From positions 62,001 through 126,000 of the forward strand of contig NC_013858.1 of the NCBI RefSeq assembly GCF_000010725.1: a DNA stretch of 64,000 nt, in the 5' to 3' direction. Shown in pieces: positions 7,817-16,237 of the stretch. The notes under the pieces were generated by a model. That model had not been told where the DNA came from. It saw only the letters and a list, made by a program, of their open reading frames with translations, and made no database searches. The first letter of the stretch is position 1. Every line of letters starts with the position of its first letter. The stretch is from Azospirillum sp. B510 (lineage in GTDB: Bacteria > Pseudomonadota > Alphaproteobacteria > Azospirillales > Azospirillaceae). Position numbers and translations under genes: made by a program.

Positions 7817-8524
7817 TCATCCGTCCTGTGTCACATCTCCGGCGAACAGGTAGCCGGTGCCATGGACGGTCACCAGCAGCCGGGGGTCGGCGGGGTCGGT
7901 CTCGATCAGGCGGCGCAGGCGGCGGACCAGGCTGTCGATCGTGCGGTCGGTGGCGTCGGTCTTGCGCCGGGTCGTCGCCGTCAGCAGATAGTCGCGGTTC
8001 ATCACCCGGCCCGGATTGCAGACGAAGGTCGACAGCAGTTCGAACTCCGCCCCCGTGAGGCGCACCGGCCGCCCTTGCGGGTCGGTCAGGCGCATGCGGT
8101 CCAGCCACAGGGTCCAGCCGGAAAAGCAGCGGCGGCGGTCGTCGCGCTGGTCGCCCGGCGCCTTCAGCCGGCGCAGCAGGTTGCGCACCCGTGCCAGGAT
8201 CTCGCGCGGTTCGAAGGGCTTGGCGATATAATCGTCGGCCCCCATTTCCAGCCCGATGATGCGGTCCAGCTTCTCCGCCCGGCTGCTGACCAGGATGATG
8301 CCGATCTCCGACGCCGCGCGCAGTTCGCGGGTCAGGGTCAGCCCGTCCTGGCGCGGCAGCCGGATGTCGAGCAGCACCAGATCGACCGTGGCCGCCGCCA
8401 GCAGGTCCTTCAGCTCCTCGGCGCTGCGGGCCAGCAGGATGTCGAAGCCCTCATCCGTCAGGTAGGACTTCAGCGTCTCGCGCGTCACCGCGTCGTCGTC
8501 GGTGATGGCAATGGTCGCCGGCAT
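7817..8524 (-). CDS. OmpR/TorR-type response regulator, orphan
   Basis: 235 residues from ATG 8524, which follows an AAGAGGG ribosome-binding site. The receiver domain (about 3-117) has the acidic pocket ITDDD, phospho-acceptor D53 in LLDIRLP and the conserved lysine in GADDYIAKPF. The C-terminal winged helix (about 135-230) contains LTGAEFELLSTFV and DRTIDSLVRRLRR, typical of the OmpR family. The LVSSRAEKLDRIIGLEMGADDYI segment resembles TorR-like regulators. It lies 34 nt after aapP in the same direction and no histidine kinase is nearby, so it may be co-transcribed with the amino-acid transporter and receive its signal from a distant kinase (inferred). Confidence 0.92.
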   Translation of the reverse strand: MPATIAITDDDAVTRETLKSYLTDEGFDILLARSAEELKDLLAAATVDLVLLDIRLPRQDGLTLTRELRAASEIGIILVSSRAEKLDRIIGLEMGADDYIAKPFEPREILARVRNLLRRLKAPGDQRDDRRRCFSGWTLWLDRMRLTDPQGRPVRLTGAEFELLSTFVCNPGRVMNRDYLLTATTRRKTDATDRTIDSLVRRLRRLIETDPADPRLLVTVHGTGYLFAGDVTQDG

Positions 8525-8558
8525 GGCCCTCTTATCCGCTTCCTGCCGCCTTGCCGCC

Positions 8559-9302
8559 TCAATGTTCCAGGATCTGGCCCAGGAACTGGCGGGTGCGTTC
8601 GCTTTTCGGGTTCTCGAAGAATTCGGCCGGCGACCCGCTCTCGATGATCGAGCCCTCGGCCATGAAGACAATAGAGTCGGCGACCTGCCGGGCGAAGCCC
8701 ATTTCGTGGGTGACGCAGACCATGGTCATGCCCTCGCCGGCCAGCTCGGTCATGACATCCAGCACCTCCTTGACCATTTCGGGGTCGAGTGCCGAGGTCG
8801 GCTCGTCGAACAGCATGATCTCCGGCCGCATGCACAGCGCGCGGGCGATGGCGACGCGCTGCTGCTGGCCGCCGGACAGCTGGCCGGGGAATTTGTGGGC
8901 TTGGTCGGGGATGCGCACCCGTTTCAGATACATCATGGCGATCTCCTCGATCTCGGACTTCGCCATGCCGCGCACCCAGATCGGGGCCAGCGTCAGGTTC
9001 TGCAACACGGTTAGGTGCGGGAACAGGTTGAAGTTCTGGAACACCATGCCGACCTTGCGGCGGATCTTCTCCACCGCCTTCACGTCGTCGGTCAGCTCGA
9101 TGCCGTCGACGATGATGTGGCCGGTCTGGTGCGCCTCGAGCCGGTTGATGCAGCGGATCATCGTCGACTTGCCCGAGCCGGACGGGCCGCAGACGACGAC
9201 CTTCTCGCCCTTGCCGATGCTGATGCTGACGTCGCGCAGCGCGTGGTAGCTGGCGTACCACTTGCCGACCTTGCGGAGTTCGATGATGGCGTTCGCGGTC
9301 AT
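8559..9302 (-). CDS. aapP: general L-amino acid ABC transporter ATPase AapP
   Basis: 247 residues from ATG 9302. Walker A is GPSGSGKST, the signature is LSGGQQQRVAIARAL, Walker B is IMLFDEPTSALDPE, and the H-loop is CVTHEMGFAR, all standard for polar amino-acid importers of the GlnQ/AapP type. The FPHLTVLQNLTLAPIWVRGM segment is close to AapP/BztD. It follows aapM with a 20-nt gap and would energise uptake by AapQ-AapM. Confidence 0.93.
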   Translation of the reverse strand: MTANAIIELRKVGKWYASYHALRDVSISIGKGEKVVVCGPSGSGKSTMIRCINRLEAHQTGHIIVDGIELTDDVKAVEKIRRKVGMVFQNFNLFPHLTVLQNLTLAPIWVRGMAKSEIEEIAMMYLKRVRIPDQAHKFPGQLSGGQQQRVAIARALCMRPEIMLFDEPTSALDPEMVKEVLDVMTELAGEGMTMVCVTHEMGFARQVADSIVFMAEGSIIESGSPAEFFENPKSERTRQFLGQILEH

Positions 9303-9322
9303 GGGGCGTTCTCCGGAGCCGG

Positions 9323-10540
9323 TCAGCGGCGGGTGTAGCGGTTGGCCAGACGCTCCAGCCACTGGCTGTAGCGCGACATGCTGAAGCAGAAGATCCAGAA
9401 CATCAGCCCGGCGAAGACATAGACCTCGGCGAAATAGGGGCGCCATTCGGGGTCGGTCGTCGCCACGGTGGCGGCGGTCAGCAGGTCGTAGAGGCCGACG
9501 ATGGTGACCAGCGAGGTGTCCTTGAAGGCGCTGATGAACTGGTTGACGATCGGTGGGATGACGATGCGCAACGCCTGGGGCAGGACGATCAGCATCGTCT
9601 TCTGCCAGTATGACAGGCCGAGCGCGTCGGCGGCCTCGTACTGGCCCTTGGGGATCGCCTGCAAGCCGCCGCGCACGGCCTCGGCCAGATAGGCGGCGGT
9701 GAAGAGCGTCATCCCGGCCAGCGCCCGCAGCAGCTTGTCGACCGTGACGCCTTCCGGCAGGAACAGCGGGAACATCACCGACGCCATGAACAGCACGCTG
9801 ACCAGCGGCACGCCGCGCATCGTCTCGATGAAGCCGACGCAGAAGGTGCGGATGGCGGGCAGCGCGGACTGGCGGCCGAGCGCCAGCAGGATCGACAGCG
9901 GGAAGGCGAGCGCGATGGAGAAGACCGACAGCATCAGCGTGATCGGCAGCCCGCCCCAGCGGTCGTTGGGCACATAGCCGAGGCCGGCGACGCCGCCCCA
10001 CATCAGCACGCCCATGCCGACCAGCGTCAGCGCCCAGGCGCCGGCCAGCCAGGGCCGCCAGAAGGCGCGCACGCCGCTGGCGCCCAGCATCGCCACGAAC
10101 AGGGCGCAGGCCAGGAAGGGGCGCCACTGCTCGTCATAGGGGTAGGTGCCGAAGAAGATCAGCCGGTGCTTGACCACGATCACCGACCAGCAGGCGCCGG
10201 CCGCCTCGCGGCAGGCCTCCGAGCCGCCGGACCAGCTGGCGTTCAGCAGCAGCCAGTTCGCCATCGGCGGCACCACCAGCCACAGGAGCGCGAGGCAGGC
10301 GAGGCTGAGCGCCGTGTTCAGCGGCGTGTTGAACAGGTTGTTGCGTGTCCAGCTGATGGGCGCCCAGCCGAAGGGCTTCAGCGCCGTCATGCCGTTGGCC
10401 TGCGGCGGTGTGGAGGCCTGGCTCGGCTCCTCCTCGTAGGAGGCGGCCCAATGGGCGGGAGGAACGGGAGCGGTGGGGATGGGGCCGCTGGGATTGGGGG
10501 CCGGATCGGCCGGGGAGTGCTTGATCATCGGGTCCCTCAT
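9323..10540 (-). CDS. aapM: general L-amino acid ABC transporter permease AapM
   Basis: 405 residues from ATG 10540, which overlaps the aapQ stop codon by ATGA; ATG 10528 is an in-frame alternative. A proline-rich cytoplasmic N-terminus of about 50 residues precedes LNTALSLACLALLWLVVPP, a periplasmic stretch with EACREAAGACW and TYPYDEQWRPF, then the core permease domain with the EAVRGGLQAIPKGQYEAADALGL coupling loop. This is the BztC/AapM architecture, with a long insert before the permease core. It partners AapQ. Confidence 0.93.
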   Translation of the reverse strand: MRDPMIKHSPADPAPNPSGPIPTAPVPPAHWAASYEEEPSQASTPPQANGMTALKPFGWAPISWTRNNLFNTPLNTALSLACLALLWLVVPPMANWLLLNASWSGGSEACREAAGACWSVIVVKHRLIFFGTYPYDEQWRPFLACALFVAMLGASGVRAFWRPWLAGAWALTLVGMGVLMWGGVAGLGYVPNDRWGGLPITLMLSVFSIALAFPLSILLALGRQSALPAIRTFCVGFIETMRGVPLVSVLFMASVMFPLFLPEGVTVDKLLRALAGMTLFTAAYLAEAVRGGLQAIPKGQYEAADALGLSYWQKTMLIVLPQALRIVIPPIVNQFISAFKDTSLVTIVGLYDLLTAATVATTDPEWRPYFAEVYVFAGLMFWIFCFSMSRYSQWLERLANRYTRR

Positions 10541-11694
10541 CGCGTCACCAGGGCCACACGGCGGTTGTACCAGTTCATGAAGCCGGAGATCGCGAGGCTG
10601 ATGACGAGATAGACCAGCATCATCATCGCCACCGCCTCCACCACCTGCCCGGTCTGGTTGGCCGAGGTGTTGGAGACGCTGACCAGATCGGGGTAGCCGA
10701 TGGCGACGGCCAGCGAGCTGTTCTTGGCCAGGTTCAGATATTGGCTGGTCAGCGGCGGCACGATGACGCGCAGCGCCTGCGGCAGGATGATCAGGCGCAG
10801 GATCCTGCCCGGCGACAGGCCGAGCGCCAGCCCGGCCTCGGTCTGGCCATGCGGCACGGCGAGGATGCCGGAGCGCACGATCTCGGCGATGAAGCCGGCG
10901 GTGTAGACCGACAGGCCGATCAGCAGTGCTGTGAATTCCGGGGTGACCGAGCCACCGCCCTCGAAATTGAAGCCGGCCAGGGCCGGAACATCGAAGGCGA
11001 GCGGCGCGCCGGTGGCGATGAACGCCGCGGCCGGCGGCAGCAGCACCGCGGCGATGGCGATCGGCAGGGTGGGGAAGGGCCTGCCGGTGGCCTCGCGGTG
11101 GCGGCGGCCGTGGCGGACGACGGCGAAGGCGGCGGCGATGCCGGCCAGCAGCGCCAGCAGGACCCAGCCATGGCCGGCATGCTCGACCAGCACCGGGAAC
11201 TTCATGCCGCGGTTGCTGAGGAAGATGCCGGGCAGGATCTCCAGCGCCTCGCGCGGGCTGGGCAGCCGGTTCATGACGGTGTACCAGACCACCAGCTGGA
11301 GCAGCAGCGGCACGTTGCGCACCGTCTCGACATAGAGGGTGGCGAAGCGGTTCACCATCCAGTTCGACGACAGCCGCCCGACGCCGATCAGCACGCCCAG
11401 CACGGTGGCCAGCGCGACGCCGGCGGCCGACACCGCCAGCGTGTTCAAGAGGCCGACGGCCAGCGCCTTCAGATAGGTGTCCGACGCGGAATAGGACAGC
11501 AGGCTCTCGCCGATCTCGAAGCCGGCCTCGCGATGCAGGAAGCCGAAGCCGGTGGCGACGCCGCGGGTGGCGAGGTTGGTCAGCGTGTTGGAGACGAGAT
11601 ACCAGGCGACGGCGAGGGCGCAGGCCAGGAACAGAGCCTGATACAGCCACCCCCGCACGCGCGCGGAGTTCAGCGCCTGGACCGGGTTTGTCAT
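10537..11694 (-). CDS. aapQ: general L-amino acid ABC transporter permease AapQ
   Basis: 385 residues from ATG 11694. Several membrane segments; FGFLHREAGFEIGESLLSYSASDTYLKALAVGLLNTL is characteristic of AapQ/BztB, and the coupling loop reads EIVRSGILAVPHGQTEAGLALGL. The NRRVALVTR C-terminus ends in the ATGA overlap with aapM. It is separated from aapJ by 68 nt containing a strong hairpin. Confidence 0.93.
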   Translation of the reverse strand: MTNPVQALNSARVRGWLYQALFLACALAVAWYLVSNTLTNLATRGVATGFGFLHREAGFEIGESLLSYSASDTYLKALAVGLLNTLAVSAAGVALATVLGVLIGVGRLSSNWMVNRFATLYVETVRNVPLLLQLVVWYTVMNRLPSPREALEILPGIFLSNRGMKFPVLVEHAGHGWVLLALLAGIAAAFAVVRHGRRHREATGRPFPTLPIAIAAVLLPPAAAFIATGAPLAFDVPALAGFNFEGGGSVTPEFTALLIGLSVYTAGFIAEIVRSGILAVPHGQTEAGLALGLSPGRILRLIILPQALRVIVPPLTSQYLNLAKNSSLAVAIGYPDLVSVSNTSANQTGQVVEAVAMMMLVYLVISLAISGFMNWYNRRVALVTR

Positions 11695-11722
11695 GGTGTT
11701 GCTCCGTGCGGGGGGGGAAATG

Positions 11723-11753
11723 CCCTCTCTTCCCCCGGAGGAGGAAGAGAGGG
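11723..11753 (-). repeat. intercistronic hairpin between aapJ and aapQ
   Basis: CCCTCTCTTCC (11723-11733) and GGAAGAGAGGG (11743-11753) form a perfect 11-bp stem in the gap between the binding-protein gene and the first permease gene. It occupies the same relative position and shares the CCCTCTC core with the stem at 586-608. A role in keeping aapJ mRNA more abundant than the permease part is likely but inferred. Confidence 0.65.
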
Positions 11754-11762
11754 CGGGCGCCC

Positions 11763-12839
11763 TTACTTCATCGGCGGGGCGTACATCAGGCCGCCTTCGG
11801 TGTAGAGGGCGTTCTGGCCGCGCGGCATCTTCAGCTTGGAGCCGGCGCCGACATTGCGCTCGTAGCTCTGGGCGTAGTTGCCGACCTGCTTGATGATGTT
11901 GAACGCCCAGTTCTCCTCGACGCCCAGCGCCTTGCCGTTGCCGGCGGTGACGCCGAGCAGGCGCTTCACATCCGGGTCGGGAGAGGTCAGGGCGGCGTCC
12001 ACCGTCTCCGACGTCAGGCCCTTCTCCTCGGCCTGGACCATGGCGTAGAAGGCCCAGGTCACCAGATTGGTCCATTCCTCGTCGCCCTGGCGGATGGCCG
12101 GCGACAGCGGCTCCTTGGAGATCAGCTCGGGCAGGATGACGTAGTCGGCCGGGTTCGGCACCTCGGCGGCGCGGATGGCGGCCAGCTGCGAGGCGTCGGA
12201 GGTCAGGGCGTCGCAGCGGCCGGCGAAGAAGGCCTTGTTCAGCTCCTCGTTCTTCTCGATGACGACCGGCTTGAAGGTCATCTTGTTGGCGCGGAAGTAA
12301 TCCGACACGTTCTGTTCAGTGGTGGTGCCGGGCAGGACGCAGACGGTGGCGCCGTTCAGCTGCTTGGCGCTCTTCAGCCCCAGCTTGGCCGAGACCATGA
12401 AGCCCTGGCCGTCATAATAGTTGGTCGGCGCGAAGTTCAGGCCGTTGGCGGTGTCGCGGGTCAGGGTGCGGGTGGTGTTGCGGGCGAGGATGTCGATCTC
12501 GCCGGACTGCAAGGCCGGCAGGCGCTGCTGCGCCGACAGCGGGGTGTACTTCACCTTCTCGGCATCGCCGAAGACGGCGGCGGCGACGGCGCGGCACATG
12601 TCGACGTCCAGGCCCGACCACTTGCCCTTGTCGTCCGGGGCGGAGAAGCCGTAGAGGCCCAGATTGACGCCGCACTGGACATAACCCTTCTGCTTCACGC
12701 CGTCGAAAGTGGCGCCGGCCTCGGCCGTGCCCGACAGGGCGCCGGACAGGGCGAAAGCGGAGACGGACAGGGTGGCCGCGATGGCGAGGGCGCGCAGGCC
12801 GGACTTCGAGGGGCCGGATGTCATGGTGCGGGACTTCAC
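11763..12839 (-). CDS. aapJ: general L-amino acid-binding periplasmic protein AapJ
   Basis: A 358-residue binding protein if it starts at GTG 12839, preferred because AAGGAG lies 9 nt upstream; ATG 12824 would give 353 residues. The signal peptide has the core ALAIAATLSVSAFALSGAL and likely cleavage near TAEA. Family segments include GVNLGLYGFSAPDDKGKW, ILARNTTRTLTRD, YYDGQGFMV, TVCVLPGTTTEQN and the end block GGLMYAPPMK. It is the first gene of aapJQMP, supplying polar and other L-amino acids to the permease. Confidence 0.92.
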   Translation of the reverse strand: MKSRTMTSGPSKSGLRALAIAATLSVSAFALSGALSGTAEAGATFDGVKQKGYVQCGVNLGLYGFSAPDDKGKWSGLDVDMCRAVAAAVFGDAEKVKYTPLSAQQRLPALQSGEIDILARNTTRTLTRDTANGLNFAPTNYYDGQGFMVSAKLGLKSAKQLNGATVCVLPGTTTEQNVSDYFRANKMTFKPVVIEKNEELNKAFFAGRCDALTSDASQLAAIRAAEVPNPADYVILPELISKEPLSPAIRQGDEEWTNLVTWAFYAMVQAEEKGLTSETVDAALTSPDPDVKRLLGVTAGNGKALGVEENWAFNIIKQVGNYAQSYERNVGAGSKLKMPRGQNALYTEGGLMYAPPMK

Positions 12840-13108
12840 GGGGCGGGACTCCTTCAGCCTTGTTCGTTTTGAGGGCACTGGGCCAGGGGCGTCGGGGTTG
12901 GGAGGCGCCGGCCGCTTGCGTGGCCCTACAATTGCTCTGTCGATTGAACAAAGTGCCCGCCCGGCATGAACGGTTGTGGTGAAGATGTGAACAGCTTTGG
13001 ACAAATCCGCCGGACGCCGGTAATGGCTTTTCCATCGCCTTGGGCCGAACTATCTGTGATCCTGCCGGTTGCGGCGGGGACCGGTCGGCGATAGCGGGAG
13101 GGTGTCTT

Positions 13109-13834
13109 ATGGCGACGCTGAAGGAGTTCGAGGAGGCGCTGAAGGCGGCGGGCAATACCGCCGCGCTGGAGATCCTGGACTCCCTGAGGGCGAGGGATCG
13201 CGCGCAACGCTCGGTCCGCCCGGCCCGGCGCCTGACCGGGCGCAAGATGACGCCGGAACTGGCCGGCGAAATCCTGCATCTGCACGAGACCACCAACATG
13301 ACCCAGCAGGAGATCGCCTTCCAGCTGGGCGTCAACCAGGGGCGGGTGAACGAGGTCATCAAGCGCCGCAAATGGCTGACCGACGATCCCGACGCCCCGG
13401 AGGCCCAGGACCGCGACAAGGCCAAGCAGCGCGCCAAGGAGGGCGTCGGCGTCGCCCCGCGCCGGCCGTCGCGGAGGAAGGCGGCGCAGGCGGAGCCGGC
13501 CCCCGCCGATGCGCAGCCGGAGGAGCCGGCCACCGAGGGAGGCGCGCAAGCCGCAGTCCCCGATGCCCCGATCCCCGACTCTCCGGTTGCCGCCGCGCCG
13601 GTCTCCGATTTCGTGGCCGTCGCGCAAGCCGAGCCGCAGCAGGCGCCGGAGCCCGCCGCCGAACCGCCGCTGACCATGCCGCTGGAGGGGCTGGCCGTCG
13701 AGACCGTGCCGGCTGGGCAGCTGGAACCGACCGGTGACAAGGCGAAGGACAAGCCGCAGGCGAAGGCTCCGCCCCGCAAGCGGGGCAAGGCGGCGGACGC
13801 ACCGGCGCAGCTGCTGTTCAAGGATCTGCTGTAG
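13109..13834 (+). CDS. HTH-containing protein with a long Ala/Pro/Glu-rich tail, function unknown
   Basis: 241 residues from ATG 13109, preceded by GGGAGGG. Residues about 47-90 (RKMTPELAGEILHL, then NMTQQEIAFQLGVNQGRVNEVI) form a convincing resolvase- or homeodomain-like helix-turn-helix. From about residue 110 the protein is low-complexity (Ala, Pro, Glu, Val), ending in a Lys/Arg-rich stretch and QLLFKDLL. It may bind DNA, but I recognise no characterised homologue. The divergent aapJ promoter lies in the shared 269-nt upstream gap. Confidence 0.75.
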   Translation: MATLKEFEEALKAAGNTAALEILDSLRARDRAQRSVRPARRLTGRKMTPELAGEILHLHETTNMTQQEIAFQLGVNQGRVNEVIKRRKWLTDDPDAPEAQDRDKAKQRAKEGVGVAPRRPSRRKAAQAEPAPADAQPEEPATEGGAQAAVPDAPIPDSPVAAAPVSDFVAVAQAEPQQAPEPAAEPPLTMPLEGLAVETVPAGQLEPTGDKAKDKPQAKAPPRKRGKAADAPAQLLFKDLL

Positions 13835-13964
13835 AGCTCCGCCACAGGCCGCCGTCCGGGGCCGGGCTTTCCGCCCGCCGGAATCCTCCCCGCCCCCGCT
13901 GGTCCCTGGCCCGCCGCCGCGCCATCATGACCCGCTACCGACACCCGAAGGGAAACCCGGCGCG

Positions 13965-14321
13965 ATGAAGCAAGTGATGTTCGTGGAACTCGGCATGGGG
14001 GTGGATCTGCATGGTCAGGACGTGACCAAGGCCGCCGTCCGCGCCGTGCGCAACGCGATCGAGCGCAACTCCATGCCGGGCATGCGCGCCCTGGTGGACG
14101 GCGACACCGGCAGGATGCAGGTGCGCGTCCACCTTGCGGTGCCAGCCGACGCCGACCGCCTCGACCATGAGGCGGTGAAGGCCGTCTTCCCCTATGGCGC
14201 CGTCAGCATCCAGGTCACCAGCGGCGGCATGCTGGCGCCGAGCGGCATCTTCCTGGCCGACAAGAACGACCGCAACGAGCAGATCTACGTCGTCAACGCC
14301 GCGGTCGAGGTCGGCATCTGA
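13965..14321 (+). CDS. Lin0512-family conserved hypothetical protein
   Basis: 118 residues from ATG 13965. The sequence has the features I associate with the Lin0512 family: FVELGMGVDLHGQDVTKAA near the start, AVRNAIERNSMPGM, a QVRVHLAVPADADRLD segment and the glycine-rich VTSGGMLAPSGI. Family function is not established. It ends 32 nt before the convergent stop of the chemoreceptor at 14354. Confidence 0.75.
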   Translation: MKQVMFVELGMGVDLHGQDVTKAAVRAVRNAIERNSMPGMRALVDGDTGRMQVRVHLAVPADADRLDHEAVKAVFPYGAVSIQVTSGGMLAPSGIFLADKNDRNEQIYVVNAAVEVGI

Positions 14322-14353
14322 CACCGGCCAGCGGGACCGGCCAGCGGGACCGG

Positions 14354-16039
14354 TCAGCCGGCGCGGATGCCGCCGATGAAGCGGTCCATCTGGCGGGTCA
14401 GCTCGTCGGACTGCATCAGCAGGTCGGAGGCCGCCTCCTCGACCTGGGCGGCGCCGTTGCCGGTGTCGCCGGCCATCTTCTGAAGACCCTGGACGCGGTT
14501 GACGACCTCCTGCGCGCCGCTGGCCGCCTGCTGGACGTTGCGGGCGATCTCGCGGGTGGCCGCCCCCTGCTCCTCGACCGCCGAGGCGATGGTGGTGGCG
14601 GTCTCGTTGATGCCGCTGATGGTGCCGCTGATGTCCTCGATGGCGGACACCACCGCGCGCGTCGCCGACTGGATGGTGCCGATCTGGGCGCTGATCTCCT
14701 CCGTCGCCTTGGCCGTCTGCCCGGCCAGGCTCTTGACCTCGCCGGCGACGACGGCGAAGCCCTTTCCGGCCTCGCCGGCGCGGGCGGCCTCGATGGTGGC
14801 GTTCAATGCCAACAGGTTGGTCTGGCTGGCGATGGCGTTGATCAGGTTGACCACGTCGCCGATCCTGGCGGCGGCGGTGGTCAGGCCGGCGACGATCTCC
14901 GAGGTGCGGCGGGTGTCGTCGACCGCCTTCTGGCTCATGCCGGTGGAACGGCTGACCTCGGCGCTGATCGCCTGGATCGAGGAGGCGAGCTGCTCCGCCG
15001 CCGCCGCGACGATCTGGACACCGCCGCCGGCATCCGACGCGGCGCGCAGGGTATGGTCGGACTGGTCGGTCGCGTTGCTGGCGATGTTGGAGAGCAGCGA
15101 TGAGGTCGAGCGCAGCTGCGAGGCCTGGACGTTCACGCTGTCGACGATGGTCTTGATCTCGGACTCGAAGCTGTTGGCCAGATCCAGCATGCCGCGGCGC
15201 CGTTCGGCGGCGGCCTGTTCGGCGGCCTGCTCGTTCTCGCGCCGCAGGGTCTCCATGGCGATGCCATTGTCCTTGAACACCTGTACCGCCTGGGCCATGG
15301 CGCCGATCTCGTCCCGGCGGTCGGCGCCGGCGATGCTCACCGAATGGTTGCCGTCGGCCAGCAGGCGCATGGCGGCGCCCAGCGCGGCGATCGGCCGGGT
15401 GATCGCCTTGCCCAGCAGGATCGACGCCGCCAGCATCAGGGCGATCACCCCGGCGATGACGATCAGCGAATGCTGCAACTTGTTCCAGAAGGCCAGATCA
15501 ACGTCATCGACATAGACGCCGGACGCGATGACCCAGTTCCACGGCGTGAAGGGCGCGTCGTAGGAGATCTTCTCGAACACCTCGCTGCCGCCGCCGGGCT
15601 TGGTGAAGCGGTAGGTGGTATAACCGCCGCCGGCCTGCGCGTTGGCGATCTGGTGACGCAGGAAGGCGAAGCCGTCCACATCCTTCTCGTCCAGCCGCAT
15701 CTGGCCTTCCAGCTCCTTGCGCGTGCCGTGGACTTCGGTGGTGCCATTCGTGTTGTATACGAAGAAATAATCGCCCTTGCCGAAGCGCATGGCGCGGATC
15801 GTGTTCTTTGTCCGCGCCTTCGCCTCGTCCATGGACATGGCGCCGCGGGTGGCTTCCTGATTGTAGTGGTTCGCAATACTGACCGCCGTTTCGACGATGT
15901 TGCGGATCGCCTGTTTGCGGTCTTCCGTCATCACGCTCTTGAGCTGGGCAGTGTTGTAGAGAACAATCGCGACGGCGCCGCAAAGCGCAAGCACCACGAG
16001 CGCCATTATCTTCTTTGTGATGCTTAGGTTGTTGAGCAT
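14354..16039 (-). CDS. methyl-accepting chemotaxis protein with single Cache domain
   Basis: 561 residues from ATG 16039, chosen because GGAAGGGA lies 8 nt upstream. An N-terminal membrane helix (IMALVVLALCGAVAIVL) is followed by a periplasmic sCache-type domain with GKGDYFFVYNTNGTTEVHG and PWNWVIASGVYVDD. A second helix (LIVIAGVIALMLAASILLG) leads to HAMP and a signalling domain with the canonical tip IASQTNLLALNATIEAARAGEAGKGF. Cache domains bind small organic ligands directly; the ligand is not evident here. Confidence 0.93.
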   Translation of the reverse strand: MLNNLSITKKIMALVVLALCGAVAIVLYNTAQLKSVMTEDRKQAIRNIVETAVSIANHYNQEATRGAMSMDEAKARTKNTIRAMRFGKGDYFFVYNTNGTTEVHGTRKELEGQMRLDEKDVDGFAFLRHQIANAQAGGGYTTYRFTKPGGGSEVFEKISYDAPFTPWNWVIASGVYVDDVDLAFWNKLQHSLIVIAGVIALMLAASILLGKAITRPIAALGAAMRLLADGNHSVSIAGADRRDEIGAMAQAVQVFKDNGIAMETLRRENEQAAEQAAAERRRGMLDLANSFESEIKTIVDSVNVQASQLRSTSSLLSNIASNATDQSDHTLRAASDAGGGVQIVAAAAEQLASSIQAISAEVSRSTGMSQKAVDDTRRTSEIVAGLTTAAARIGDVVNLINAIASQTNLLALNATIEAARAGEAGKGFAVVAGEVKSLAGQTAKATEEISAQIGTIQSATRAVVSAIEDISGTISGINETATTIASAVEEQGAATREIARNVQQAASGAQEVVNRVQGLQKMAGDTGNGAAQVEEAASDLLMQSDELTRQMDRFIGGIRAG

Positions 16040-16237
16040 CTGAAAAATCCCTTCCACGACAATCCCATTGGCGCCGTGTCCTATGAATTCAGCGCCCGCC
16101 TATATCCCTTTTGGCATAATTGAAAGAGTGTTCAAGGAAAATCGCGTGGCGCGATGCAGGCCGCATAAGCGTCAAATCAAGCGAGTGGCATGGAAATTCC
16201 ACATACCGGAAAGCGAAGGCCGAAATCCGGGAAATGA

